64,000 nucleotides of DNA from Epithemia pelagica (taxonomy: Eukaryota > Bacillariophyta > Bacillariophyceae > Surirellales > Surirellaceae). Positions 1 to 13,770 of the stretch are shown piece by piece. The stretch lies in NCBI GenBank assembly GCA_946965045.2, contig OX337230.1:868001-932000 (forward strand). The letters are read 5' to 3'. Position 1 is the stretch's first letter, and each line of letters opens with the position of its first letter. The position numbers were made by a program, and so were the translations under genes. The notes beneath the pieces are model-generated. The model searched no databases and had not been told where the DNA came from. It saw only the letters and a list, made by a program, of their open reading frames with translations.

Positions 1-678
1 AATGCTGGCTCGAAACCAAGTGTGTCTTGATGCCCATTAACGAACCAAAGGCCTAAGTGCAGCTCAAGGAGAGCAAGAGAGACAGACGTTTGTACGCATG
101 AGCTTTTTGCATTGCATGTGTCATTGTTATCCATTTCAAGAAAGAACATTCACTCGATGAGATACGCACCAACAGGGGGTACTCCCTTTAATTTAGGTAA
201 ATAGCCGACTGAAAGTAGCAAACGAAGGAACCTAACTGTAGCTCCCATATGATAAAGTTCAGAACTGTTAGCCATACTGCCCATCCGATGGGATGCACGT
301 ACAAATTCCAAACACAAAGTTCCATTCAGTGAACCATGGAGGATTCGCATGTATCGAATCAGATACCAGTCCTTGATAATAGAGTACGTAGGGTCCATTG
401 GTTCCCCTGTCCCAAATCCCATCCAAACGATACGACGCAATTATTGATCGATTTTCAAGCTGTCTCGTCAAGAGATTCATTGAAGAAGGCAAAGGTCTAT
501 TCTCTGTGCTCCTCCGCTAACTAAAGAATCAATAGTTACCTATACCTCCGAAGATGGAACAAAGGGAGATACGGACAACTAACCTCCCTACCGGATAGCA
601 AAGTAGGAGTACCTAGCAAAAACGCCCCACCAACGCGATTCATCTTCCAAAGTCGATCATTCAAAAACGGAAGAGACG
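1..678. other. Intergenic, upstream of the JmjC gene
   Basis: No convincing gene is visible; the open frames here are short and lack recognisable protein character. The 3' part should hold the promoter and 5' UTR of the JmjC gene. A TAGGAGTACCTAG motif at about 605-617 belongs to a TAGGAGTA/CTACCTAG-like motif that recurs in many intergenic stretches of this window. Confidence 0.6.
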
Positions 679-3600
679 ATGGCGGAGACAAATGCCGTGG
701 TATCATCCGCAAAAGAAGGATCCAAAGAATCTCTTACCATTGAAACGAAACATGATGAGTGTGCAGAAGCTAGCTGCATGAGCTCACCAGTGCAGAGAGA
801 CCCACAATCCTCCAATGCGGACGACAACAATGATCCAAGTGCAAAACCGGATTTCCCGGAAACGGTAAATTCGGATTCCATCACATCCGCCGTCGCCATT
901 CCATTGAGTGAACAAGAAACAACCTTGGTTCCGGAACAAGCAGTATCAAAGGGCAACAGCAAATCAAAATCTCCCAAACGAAAGTCTAGACTGGTAACAA
1001 GGAGTTCCAAACGCGTTCGTCCAAAGCATTCGGATCAACCAGCCGCAGAGAAGAAAGTAACGCTCCACGACATCACCGCTGCAGGATCCACTGCAGCAAC
1101 ACTACAAGCCATATCTTCTCAAGACACTTCTTCTCTGTCACTGTTGCGTTATGTTTCCGGTACCCAAGGCGATGGCACATCGGAGGGCGTGAACGGCTCC
1201 GCGTTGGCGGTGGGAGAGAAAACCCTGGTGGCACAAGACAGATTAACAGAAGCCACGGTGGGTCTTGAGGCGAATTCAGAAACTGAAAAGGATGGTTTCG
1301 GAAACTCGGATACGGTTCCTTTACAACAGTCATTCAAAGACCCTGTATCCTCAGACAACGATGTTGAAGGTCCAGCAGCTGCACCAAAACATGATCTGGC
1401 CGAAGGGAAGGATTCGTTAATAGAAGAAATGCCACCTCTGTCTCAAAGTGGCGAAGAAGAATCAGAAACTCCTGGTCGGAAAGGCGTTTCAGACTCGCTG
1501 AAGCATCATCATCATGCGAGCAGCAAGATAAAATCACCCGATACTTCGGATGAGAAGCCTGAGAAAGAAGAGCAGAAGATCGACGACAGTGAGGGGAAAG
1601 AGGTGAAGGAAACTGAACAATCAGCAGATAATAAGTCTTCCATCAATCTTTCTGGTGAGAAAGGAAGGCAGCTTGTTGCTTCTTCGCAGGACAAGGGTCA
1701 AATAAATGAGCGCCATTACATTGCCGGCTCACATTTCTTTTTGTACCGTTCCATGGAGGATTATCGAATAGCGGAATGCCAGTACTGCGGTCACTTGTTC
1801 CGATTCTGTACCGAGGAATCTTTGTTGAAAAGTATCTCTCGTCTGCCTCTTCATCTAACAAGAGACTGTACATGCTGCCCTGATTCTCTGAAGATGAAAT
1901 TGTTGAGGCTTGATAAACAGAAGAGGCATCAGTATCCTATCAGTGTCACTGAATTTACGAGCCAAGTTTGGAATCTTCCGGCACCTGTCCTTTCTTTAGA
2001 TGAGATGATGAGAAAGGAGAGGATATCAACGTCCATGACATCGAAGCGCCAATCCGGTAGCCGAAAAGCGGACAAAAACTTGGTATCACCACATTTTTCA
2101 CGCAGGCGATCGAAAGCCAATCCTATTGCTTCAGTGAACGATGATGTTTGGGTCCATTCGGAACCAAACGTCTTGGACGAGGAACACAAGCCTTCAAGGA
2201 ACAAGTCCAAAACGGGACGCCGTTCAACCGACAAAGTGACGAAAGTCATCCACAATACAAGAAACGCAACAAGACGGAAAGGTGTGAGCGCAACAGAGGT
2301 TATGAAAGGGAATCACTCCGCTCCTTCTTCACAGTCGCTGCCCGCCCATACTGCTGCTTCTTCTGAGACTGATGCAATATCCGCGACCAATGCTAACACG
2401 GAGGACGGGACAGAGGTTGTGGAAGGGGATCACTCGTCTCTTCCCATACAGTTACAGCTCTCCCAAACTGCTTCTGCTACTTCTTCTAAAACTGATGCTG
2501 CACAAAACATGATTCCCGAGACAAATTCTAGCAAAGACGACGGAACAAAGGTTGTTAGAGAGGATCGCTCCGCTCCTCCTCCACAGTCACAGCCCGCCCA
2601 AACTGATACGGCTGCTTCTAAAATTGTTGCAACGCAACACATTTTACCTGCGATAAATTCTTGCACAGAGGACGGAACAGAGGTTGTTAAAGGGGATCGC
2701 TCCGCTCCTCCTCCACAGTCACAGCCCGCCCAAACTGATACGGCTGCTTCTAAACCTGTTGCAACACAAAACATTATATCCGTGACAAATGCTACCACTG
2801 AGAAAGGAACAGAGGTCGTGACGGTGGAGCACTCCGCTCCTCCCTCGCATTCACAGGCCAACCAAATTGCCGATGCTTCTAACAATAATACAACACGAAA
2901 CATTGTATACGTGGCGAATGCTTACGCTGAGGACGGTGCAGAGGCTGCGGAAGGGGATCCCTTCGCTCCTCCGCTACTGTCACAGGCCACACAAGCTGAT
3001 GCAACGCAAAATGTGATACCCTTGTCCAATGCTAACGGAGCGAACGAAACAGAGGTTGTGAAAGGCGATCGCTCCGTTCCTTCGCCACAAGCTCCCCGAA
3101 TTGCTAATGCAACGCACAAGATGATTCCCGTGTCCAATTCTTATACTGAGGACGGGGATGATCAGGAGAAAGTCATTGGGAAAGTCTCTGCCAAAATTGG
3201 TGCAAATTCTGCCGACACGGAGAATGGGCATGGACTGGCCAGGTCTGCGGTGTATAATAGGAAAGCGAGGCCGGTGGGCAAAAACAACCAAAAAAGTCTG
3301 CCAAAAGTTAAGCCTGGCGAGATGCGGAATCGACCGCGACGGGTCTCAGCCGCGGGATCCTCACAACCCAACAAAGCGGATAAGGATAGGAACGACGAAA
3401 AATCATCAACGCGGTCTGTGAAAAAATCGAGAAAGGAGCGCGTGTCATCTCAGTCCTCTAAACGCATTCGAAGAAGCGTTCAGGGGATTGACTTTAGCGA
3501 AGAAAATGATGAGAGCGTTGACAATTCTCATGTTCGAAAACGCCCGCGACGGAGTGCTGCTGCTGCCGCTGTTGCCCTGATTGGGTTGTCTCTAACCGAG

Positions 3601-6600
3601 AATAACATCTCTGAAACCTACAGAGCAGACAGGGATGAAGCAGAAGAAGGCCAGAATAGAAAACCTTCTCGGGATGCTGGTTCCCGCCCTTCGCCTGATG
3701 AAGCGGCGAAAGAGAATGAAGATGAACATTGGAGGATAATTGATGATGGTTCAGCGCCTTTACTTGAGGTTTACGAAGTTATGTCGAGATACGGTCGTGA
3801 GAAGATGAAAGAGGCTTGTGCACGGAAGGGAAAGCCGTATAGGGCGAGCAGAATTGTCAAAATCTTCGATGAACTGGAAAAATGCATCGACAACGGACAT
3901 CATATCGATATTTTGACGTCTGTGCTAGAGCGTATCCGTGGGAGAAAGAGTATCTATTCGATTTCTGATTATTTCACGGACCTGATAGCTCGAGCCGAGA
4001 ACATGATACGACATCCCGATGCTCCAATTGACACTACACATAGCCAGGTACCCAAGATCCGTCTACATTCAGATGAGAGCAGCACCTACATTGAAGAGAC
4101 GGCGTTCTTGTACCACGATCCCATAACTTGTGCCGAAGCGTGGAACAGCCCTGAAGAAGGCACAGACCACCCCTCTGTCTTACCTCCAGCGCCCGATATT
4201 TATGGTTGTTTTGAAGCAGATTCTGAAGACAAACACTACTCTTTCAAGTATCATTTCGAGGAGGAACAACGAGTTCTCCTTTGTGACTTCAGTGGCCTAG
4301 CTTATGATCAGTTATCAACTCGCGATTTAAAGTTCTTTGCAAGCATGCTTGAACGCGATGATATCACTGTCGTCTCGGAAGGACTCGTCGATCCTGACAT
4401 ACTTGACCAAGACATGTGGGATTTAAAGGTAAGTTTACATGGTCTTGAATGGGCTCCTGCTGATTCGTACCAGTTTCTGAATTTGTTGAATGACCTGTCT
4501 TTTTCTGCTAAGTTTTTCGGAAATGCATTGAAATGTCGAAAACACCACAAGTTCAAAAGATTCGTAAAAAGTGCGCATCACCCCGCAGAATACTCAGAAA
4601 CTGATCATATGTTGGAAGGCAACATTGGAACTTTTATCAAATATTTGAGAGCCAATCATAATATTGTCAATTCAGATCAGGAAGGACCTTCGTCAACTTT
4701 CGAGTTTCGACAATCGGATGGAAATGACGTAAGTATTGATGTCCAGAAAGATGTGGTCTACATGATCGATGTCGATCTTCCACGGCTTCTTCCGAAACAT
4801 CACGTTGACTTTGTTAACAATTTCAAGATAAAGGAAATTCTTCCCGGAGGAAAATTGTGTATGATGAACAGTGTGAGTTGACTAGATTTCGGAGGCCACA
4901 ACATCGAACGCCCTTTCATCATTCTCACGTTGCGTTGTCGCAGCTTCCAGTCTCAGCGCGACCATTCATGGGCCCAAATCTCTATGTTACTCCTGGTGGA
5001 GCGTACACACATTTCCACCAAGACGGAAATGGAACCGTCGACTCCGGACACTACTGCTTAAGTGGGTACAATGAGGTCGTGATGTTACGAAGATTACCGG
5101 AGCGGCACAAAGCCGAAGCAGCTCGCCTTCTCCCCAATCGTGGTTGCTACGATGCTCTCTACAAGTTCCCGCACGAGAATGGACAGGTACGCTTTCTGGA
5201 TTACGAGCAGTGATTGTCATGTTGTGTGTGATGAATTTGTGTTGTCTTACCTCTTCTTCTCATGTAACAGAAACCGGATTGGCCGTCATCGGAAACCATT
5301 GCAGCTTGGAAAGCAATGTGGTACGCTCGAAAGTTGCGCTTAATTATCTTGTGAACTCTGTACACTTACTTCGTTTTCATTTATTCTTTTCGTGAGGAAG
5401 TTACTACCCTTCTGTTTTCATCCTCAAACCTGGACAGCATGTTCATATAAACAAAGGACGCCTTCATGCTTTTCGAAAAATGACAGTGGATACACTTCCC
5501 GAGAATGATTGTCATTTCGAACTCCGAAAGAAGTTACTTGGTAAACATAAGATGCATAAGCCTCCAATTTGCATTAGTGTCGCATGGGATTGGCAGTTCT
5601 CTGGTGTTAATGCTGAAAGCATTAACAGGGAGGTGACATCTTGTTTGGAATGTCAAGCATTGGTCGATCAACGACGCGATCTAAAATGTCTCGCGATCCC
5701 CAAGGCTTCTATTCTTGCTCATGGATACATGAGTCGAGCGCTTTGGCAAACACAACGTATGCAAACGAAGTCGTTTTTACCTGCAAATGTTTCAGGGGCA
5801 AAAGCAGGGTTAATCGACAGACATGCCTTTCTGTCGGGGATTTCCCCCTCTCTTGTCCATATTCTTGAGCAGAATATATCATTTATCGATATGGCTATGA
5901 AGAAGATTACTACGAATACTCCGGCAAATTCGTTACATGGGATTATAAACATTGCTCCCTTCAATGATACAGAAGCAAATCCCTTGACATCGGCAATAGA
6001 TCCCGACGGTAATGATTACTTTTGCACGCTCTGTAGCAAGGAACTTGAAAACGTGTATTTGCACTGTGATGGTTGTGAACAGTTGCTGCACAAGGATTTC
6101 AATATCTGCATGGAATGCTATCAAGGTGGATATTGGAGGGCTACTGTTGACATGCAGAACAGAGGGTTTCAGCATCCCATTGACAGGACGAGTTGTATGA
6201 ACCACATCGGCGATGTTCAGAACAATCGTGGGATCTCACCGTGTAATTGCATAGGGGGCAGTCCCTGTCGCATATGTAACCTTTGCACTGGTAAGTCACC
6301 TCCTTCTTCCACATTATGTATGTTTTCGATAAACTTACAAGCAGCGATCTTGTAGCATGCAGCTGTATCTGTCATCGCTCTATGACCCTACACCGACGCT
6401 TCTACGGCCTTGATGAATTGAAAGATCTGTTGACATGGGTGAAATCACATATGACGACGGAGTCAGTGAAATACGGATACCTGACCAAGCCGAGATTACG
6501 CGTGGCTGCGGATCGGTTTGGAGTGGGTCACAAAGAGAAAATGTCACTGTTTGCCATGCCTCAGCATTTCCCCGGTAAACAGAACGTCACACAGCAATCT

Positions 6601-7206
6601 GAGTGTCACCAGGCAATAGTTTTGCCTGCATCTGCCGTAGAGCAAGTTGACGAATCCAATGATGAGACTTTGCGCCATGGTGTCTCAGTGCACTTTCCCA
6701 CTAGCGAGTCGAATGAACTGGCACACATGTCGGCAAATACGGAAGATGGTAAATCAGAAGGTGTGGCTAATTTTTCTCAATTGCAACGTCCTACTGGCGA
6801 GTCGAATCAACCGGCCCATGTGTCGGTGACGATTGAAGATGTAAACAAGAACGACGACGTGGCTAAATTGGCACCTTCCAAACCCGTCATCGACAATGAT
6901 ACGAACATGGATAACCATGAGCGACATGTATGTGATGCGAACAGAAACGCAGACCATGAAATGCAGCTGGCCAACTCAGTTGCAGCCGCTCCGACCGAAA
7001 GGGCAGTTCTTCAAGCTCCATGCGAGATGCGTACTGAAACATTGCTCGCTTCAGCCATCGAGGATGAGGGAACCACGGTCAACTATTGTGAAACTGAGAA
7101 TGTCCTGAGCAAAATTGGACCTATCCCCCATGGTGAACGCAGCGAAAGGTCAAATAACGACCAATCGGATGAAGTTGAAGAGGGGAATGTCGGGGTGATT
7201 GTTTAG
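679..7206 (+). CDS. JmjC-domain protein with ZZ-like zinc finger (5 exons)
   Basis: Proposed exons 679-4872, 4944-5186, 5271-5320, 5401-6290 and 6356-7206 give 2075 residues in one frame; all introns are GT-AG and 65-84 nt. Residues 1-1000 are low complexity, with basic patches and a degenerate 44-residue repeat (about 535-830). A Cys/His cluster lies near residues 360-400 (CQYCGH...CTCCP). The JmjC core starts near 1405: HxD iron ligands in THFHQDG (about H1423, D1425) and the distal His in KGRLHAF after FILKPGQHVHIN (about H1518). A CxxC-rich ZZ-like finger follows (FCTLCS...HCDGCEQ...CMECY), then a CxC/CxxC cluster. JmjC proteins are Fe(II)/2-oxoglutarate hydroxylases or demethylases, often of histone lysines. 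The substrate and subfamily here are unknown. The tail is disordered. The start is the first ATG of the long frame. Confidence 0.88.
2290..3160 (+). repeat. Coding minisatellite, about 44-residue unit, inside the JmjC gene
   Basis: About seven to eight degenerate in-frame copies of a roughly 132-nt unit encode TEVVKGDRSAPPPQSQPAQ-like segments followed by a variable N/T/S-rich linker. The two copies around 2553-2780 are nearly identical at DNA level over much of the unit, which indicates recent expansion. The repeats lie in a disordered region, well before the JmjC core. Confidence 0.8.
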
Positions 7207-7513
7207 TTTCTGCACCCTTGTAATCGTGCCTGTTAGATGTTAGATGACCGATCAAAAAGCTTTGAACTATGGACCAGCTAGCTCTACTAGAGGAGTATAC
7301 CTCTTGCTCTCTCTGTGTTTGCTGGATAGACTTTTGAATAAAGCGACTAAGTTCGGACGACAGACAGACTCAATAACTGCGACCGTGTGCGGTTCACACG
7401 ATGTGTCAGCCCTTTTTTCGCCCTTTTTTTCGCTTTTCACTCCAAAAACCGAAATCGTCCGATCGGTATGTGTTTGAGTCAACAAACACTGAGCCTGTAC
7501 AAAGCAATTGACA
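7207..7513. other. Intergenic between JmjC and helicase-fusion genes
   Basis: About 300 bp between two co-directional genes. T-rich runs occur near 7411-7440. It should hold the 3' UTR of the JmjC gene and the promoter of the next gene. No coding signal is seen. Confidence 0.5.
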
Positions 7514-10500
7514 ATGGGAGTCCAAGGTTGGAACTGGCTGCTTGAAAAGGAGGGATTTCTTCCTGAGCGGAGAGGGAAGAGAGTCAGCAGGTGTTCCATT
7601 TGGCGCGATGAGTCCGCCATGAAATCGACCACGTTTGCATCGCGCGTAACCGTGATTCCTGACGGGTCGGAACTTCACGTGGGTAAGTGCATTCATCAGG
7701 TCTAATTCATGAGTCCGCCGCTTCTCATGTGGGTTCTTTTGACCATTATGATGGAATGAATTATTTGATGTGAAGATGGCAATGGTTTGGCATTTGCGTT
7801 GCATCACGTTGCCTATGCACGTCATATCACACAGGTACTAGAGGGGAAACGAAATGGCAAGATGCGTAACCATGGCAACGCCGTTGGTGCAAAGTCTTTG
7901 AAGAAAATATTATCAACCATTTCGACGAGACAAGCTTGTCGATTGCTGCCCAACTTCATGCCAATGCATATCTTATCAGAGGTTACTCGTGAGTTCATAT
8001 CGCAGCTGAAGGACAGACATCACATGAAACTAGTGGGTAAGTTCGACAACCTTTTGCTTTCCAGGAACTATTGAGTGCATTCTTCTCATCAATATCTCGT
8101 GGTTCGCTTTCTCAAGTCTATTGGGATGGAGATGCGCGTCGCGTCTTCAAGGCTGCCACAGACGAGAAACGTCAAGAGCACCATCCGGAAGAGTGGTCCA
8201 ACCTGCAATTGTATTGTATGAATGGGGTCTTTCCAGCAGTGACCACGTCTTTTGAATTGGAGTCTGCCTTCCCCAAAAGCCGATTCTTCATCACCGAGAT
8301 ATTAGAAACTCTGCAGAAATATGGTGTTCGTCAGGTTCGTTGTGACGAAGAGGCCGATGCAGCAATAGCTCAAGCTGTCTCTGGACAGCGAAACGCCTAC
8401 ATTGTAGGTGAAGACTCTGATTTTTGTTTCTTTCCGTCGGTCAACTACATTCCATTGAGCACATTAGATGCTGGAAGCATGGACGTTGTCACAGCCGTTG
8501 TTTTGAGAAGAGATGAACTAGCCCAGGAGCTTGATCTCCCAGACGAATCCTCTATGATTGAATTGGCCATCTTAATGGGAAACGACTATATTAACCCTAA
8601 AACTGCATCTCTCAATTTGTTTGATGTGGAAGAACGGAGTGCTCCCATAGACTTTCTCAAAAACCAAGGGACTGGCTATCGAGTGACAAGCATGGCGGAG
8701 GACACGGAGGAAGCTTTGTCTTTTGTTCGAGCATTGTACGAGTTGAAACCACTGGACGATTTTGAGCTTGATGATGCTCAAAACGAAAGTAACATGGTGG
8801 ACGATGACGATGATGACGACGACGATGATGAATTAGCGATGGACATTGTTGCTGACGAAAATGACAATAGTACGAAAGCGTATCGGCCAACTGTTCCTCG
8901 CTCCATGCCCGTGAAATTATTGACTGTCGACTTTCGAGTCGATCGGTCACTGAAGGATGCAGTGATTCGCTGTCTTCAGGCCTACGTGGATATGACGGAA
9001 TCCAGAGAGGATGCGATGTTAACTCAAGAGCACTTGGATGTTTTTAAAGCAATGCCGTTTCCTATTGCTGAAACGCATGGATCGTCCCCGAAAGATGAGA
9101 CGGTCGATGCGGCCTGGCGACCATGCTGGTCTGATGTCCCGGCAGCCTATCTCATTGAGAAGATGATCGCCATGTCGATGGATCAAAAGTCACTTGTAGC
9201 ACATGCGGCATTGCCGTCTTCAATTTTCAATCAACTTTCGTTCATGGAAAAAATGAATGAGATTCATGAATCCAAGAGGAAAGCGGACGAACCCGAAGAA
9301 GAACAGATATTTTCGCCACCTGAAGGGGAGTTCGATATGGGAGAACACCATAGACTACCGATTGATGATCACGAAGATGAAATCTTGGAGTCGATTGCGA
9401 GGAATCGAGTAACCATCATACAGGGAGAGACTGGATGCGGGAAGTCCTCTCGTATACCTGTCATGCTTCTGAATGCGCCTCCACCTGACCCAAAGCTTTC
9501 CCAAGTAAAAATGTTCATTTCTCAGGTATGTAGTTTGGCTAAGAAGAGTTTTCACAGAAATGTCTCTCACTGAAAAGAAATGCTTCATAGCCAAGACGGA
9601 TTGCGGCTAAGGGTTTGGTTGAAAGAGTTCGTTCAGTTGAACCCGAGCTGGGCAAAGTGTTTGCTCTCAGATTGGGTCATGGATTACGAGAGTACGAGTC
9701 GGACGAAACACGGGCATGGTTCTGTACAACTGGGTATCTGTACGTGGACTCAAATATTTCGAGGCTGATTCCTATTACTGTCTTCTCACCTTTTCGATAT
9801 CGGCTTTTGTAGAGTGCGTCTCGTCGCGAACCATCCGGAAAGATTCAATGATGTGTCCCACCTTATCATGTAAGTTGTGAATCCGCCATCAGCAAAAGTT
9901 GTGATGTTGTCGCTTACAAGTTTGCTACATAGCGACGAGATTCACGATCGAGGGGTTGATCTCGATCTGCTTTGTTTACTCTGTCGACGCTTGCTTCGAG
10001 TCAATTTACATTTGAGGCTCATTCTCATGTCAGCAACTCTTGCTGCTGCACTTTATCAAGAATATTTCGATGTGGCTGAGCCTCCAATCCAAGTTGGTGC
10101 ACGACGATTCCCTGTCAGGGAAGTCTATCTGGAAGATATGCTCGAGGGGAATGTAGTCTCGCTCAATCAGAAAGCGCAGAAGACTGTCCGCAGTATAATG
10201 GTGTCATGTGACAAAATGCAGGCGAAGTCTTCCCCTCAAAGAGGCTACGTTGAAGATCTCCAGTCCCTCACCACAAACATTGTCGCGTCGATCGGGAAGG
10301 GCGGAACATCCATTTTAGTTTTCGTCCCTGGTATGAATGAAATCATTTCAATCATCGAACAAATTGGTGAGCTTTTCATCCCAGGACTCAATTTCACGAC
10401 TATTCCAGTTCACAGTGATATTCCTTTCGAGGACCAACTTGCTGTTTTCTCTAAAACTAAACTGGATGAATGTCGGGTGATCGTCGCAACCAACAGCGCC

Positions 10501-13500
10501 GAGTCGTCTGTGACATTACCCGCGCTCGATCATGTCATCGATCTGGGTCTTCAGAGACAGATTATTTACAACGACGCTTCTCACCGACAGCTGCTTACTC
10601 TCACATGGATATCAAGGGCCAGTGCGACGCAGCGGGCGGGCCGAACTGGACGCATAAGAAATGGAAACGTCTACCGACTCTTCACTCGTGAGTGCTACGA
10701 AAACCAAATGAAGAAGTTTGAACCAGGAGAAATGTTGCGCATTCCCTTGGATACCGTGATATTGACATTGAAAGGCATTCTGCCTAACGAGGAGTCTGCC
10801 ACAAAGGTTCTTCTTGAATGCCTGGAACCTCCAAACGGCACAACAATAGAAAGATCGCTCATTAGTCTGCACGATTCTCGCTTTATCACAAGTCCCGACG
10901 ATGAAGGCGAAATCACAACATTGGGGACGTTTGTCTCCTCTCTTGGAACTGATTTGTCTCTTGGAGCTCTTATTGGCCTCGGTATCCAGTTTGGAGTTGG
11001 TCCAGAAGCAATTCAGCTTGCTGGGGCTCTCAGTTTTGGGACGAAGCCTCCATGGATCATAAGCAATAAGTTGCTTCATGGAGCAAAAGAATTCTACAAC
11101 GTATCCGCGGAGACGTTTGTTTCCAGATGCCACTTTGGGAGCAATGGGTTTTCCGAACCCTTTGCAATCATGAACCTCATCTGGGATTATCGCGAGGCTG
11201 AGAAGAAGCAGGGCTGGTGCTGGAAATACAGAGTATCGCACCAACGAGTACAACAACTCTCTTCAAGTTGTTTCGACTTGCAACGGCGAGTGGCAAACCT
11301 CTTTAACATTCGTCCGGAGTTTCTGGATATGGAGTCCCCTCCTCGCTCCATGGTACCGGCAAAACTTGCAATTCTACGAGTAATCCAAGTGTGGGTATTT
11401 AACGATACCATGATAGAATGGACACCGGAGAAACTTCCTAAGGAGAATGAAGCCAACGAGTATGTTGTCCCGCTTTTGTCGAAAAGCAATCAAATCAGTG
11501 TTGAACATTTCGATGGGATTCTGAAGAAAGAGAGACATCCTTTTGAAATCCGACTAATTAGGACCGTTGAACAGGTCGGGTTGGTCAAGCCTAGTCAAGA
11601 AATGGATGATTCACTGAGTGGGGTACTTGATGAGCGACTCGTGTCTTATGCAATTGAGCAAGGACTAGCTATTGTCTGTTATCGATCCAAGAAAGTTTGC
11701 ATTGGTTTCGTAAGCACCCAAGTGCCTTTGTCAGAAGTTTCTGGCGTCGAAGCCATTTTGGCGCAACGACTTTCGTACATGGGAACAGTTGGAGGACGAC
11801 CGGTGTCGGGGAAAGTTCGTGGATTATCAGAGCGGGCATGCGGGAGGTGGAAGCTTGTTGGGATAGACGGGAATCAAGATGGACTTCACAGCTTCAGGTT
11901 CTATTCCTCGAGTGAGTTGGGAAGTGGAAAGACTCTCAAATCACTCGATCGAGATCTCCTTCGAGCAATGGAAGTTTGCCAAGCAAAGAGTATATTTTTC
12001 CGTCTGACATTGGCAAAGGGCAAAAGTCAATCGTGCTCTTTCTCGATGTTCCTAAACGGGAAAGATGCCGAAGCCATCTCTTCAAGGGATCTAAAAGACA
12101 TTTTCGCTTCTTTGGACGAAATTAATCCAAAAACAAGCGAAGTTATCCGTCGCCAGGAACTTGTTTTCCCGATCACTGATTCCGGTCCATGGAACCCGAC
12201 GAATGCCAAGAAGAACGGCGACAGCAGCAAGTGGTCGCGGCCTCTCGTCCAATGCATCCCAGAAGGAGCTCACGTACTGCATGCTTTGGCTTCAGCGTCT
12301 AGAAGAGGGCATTATGTGTTGCTTGGACCTGTGTCAAGTGATGACGATGGATCTCAGAAGGAAGGGGAGGAGGAAGAGGAGGAAGAAGAATTCTTGGAAC
12401 TACACTTGGACCGAGAGCAATTTGGTTCTTGGGGAAAGATTCCCCAGGGATCTGTTGTGTTTCTTCCTGATTTGTCTGTTCCAGCTACAGCGATACCCTT
12501 AAATGGAAAGTCTCCATTACAATGTTGCTGCGCCAATACGTTGGACATTCGTGGGGGTTCAGTGCGAGTCGAGGGCCTCACAATGTTACCACCAGGGCGT
12601 GCGTTTTCCTTTTTCTCCCGCCTTTGCTTTGGACTCGAACCAGAGAGGGAAGATTGGACTCCTTCTTTCGCTTCGTTGGGAGTTGATGGAGGTGACATTC
12701 CAGATGAAGACCATGATGATTTTCTGCAGCGTTGCTTGAAAGCAACAAATCTCAACGAGAGATCAGTCGAACTGGGTGAAGAGCTTGTTTGTGACCCATC
12801 ATTTGTGGTGGATTTGCTTGATGTATTCGATGGTCTCCAGGGCTGTGAAGCTAGACCATGGCCGAATCTCAAAAAGAACCCTTTCACAGAATCAAACTTG
12901 AGAAAAGGCAGAGAAAGAAGCCGTTCCGTTCCACGTGCGACGAGGAATAATGGGAAATCTTCTGCACAAGATATATCCTCGCCGCAAGTTGTTCCGGCCA
13001 CTTCGAAACCGACGATCTCGAACAGTTCGAATGGGAGATCTCCAAATCGCTCACTCCTGCGTTCAGAATCGCAAACAAGCGATTTCGCTCGAACGGAATT
13101 GAACCAGGCGGCTCATCCCGCACCCAATCGGCAGTCGTCCAGAGTTTCCAGATTGGCTACAAGCGACGCTGAACAAGTGTCATGGCCTTCGAATATGTCC
13201 AAGTTGTTTGTTACAGATCTGGAAAAAGGCCAAGCAGTCGGAACAGACGTGTTGGCCTCTCCCAACATTCTTGCACTTGTTCTTAAAACGTACATGAACA
13301 AGACTCCTAATTTCAAGTTCCAGGGACCAAACTCAAATTGGGAACTTATACGAATAATGGATGGTGCATCCGAATACTTCCAGGCAAATTTCCAAGCCCT
13401 CGAATTATGTCCGCTGGTCAACAAGGAAGCGGACGGAACCCTTCCAGAATGGATCAAACAACGATGGAAACCTACTGCCCTCTTGGATGTTCTTGATTGC

Positions 13501-13770
13501 GTTCCGAACATGTTTTGTACGGATTTGCTCACTGGTTCGTTTGAAGGTAAGGGTGGCGTGTTCTTTCAATCCATCGAAACTGCGATTCGCATGGAATCTG
13601 CAATGTGGTTGGAAGGACAGTTTCGTGTGGACTCGAAGCATTGGTTCCAGATGTCGATTGACGATATGGTTGGCTTGTTGCAACGAGACGCGGGTAAAAA
13701 GCCCTCCGGCAAATCGAAAAAAGGAAGAGGAAATCGTCAAATGAAAGGGGCTCCCAAGAAAGGGAATTGA
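7514..13770 (+). CDS. XPG/asteroid-type PIN nuclease fused to DEAH-box RNA helicase (6 exons)
   Basis: Exons 7514-7682, 7776-8036, 8117-9525, 9591-9739, 9813-9869 and 9933-13770 give 1960 residues in one frame. The N-terminus is FEN1/XPG/asteroid-like: MGVQGWNWLL start, then acidic sites in DGNG (about 57), VYWDGDAR (about 145), DEEADAAIAQA (about 219), GEDSDF (about 242) and MGNDY (about 298), so the nuclease residues look intact. An Asp run (about 373-383) separates it from a DEAH helicase: motif I GETGCGKSS (about 580), Ia QPRRIAAKG, TTGYL, II DEIHDR (about 682), III MSATL, V ATNSAESS, VI QRAGRTGR (about 915), then HA2/OB-like sequence and a basic Gly/Lys tail. Both halves share the uninterrupted exon 3 (8117-9525), so the fusion is not an artefact of joining exons. 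Role inferred: RNA processing or decay. One segment (about 7835-7932) might be an extra intron. Confidence 0.88.

Noticed and set aside
4428-4740. Possible introns at GTAAGT (4430) and GTAAGT (4728) in JmjC exon 1
   Set aside because: The frame stays open and the translated segments look like real protein, so they were kept as coding.
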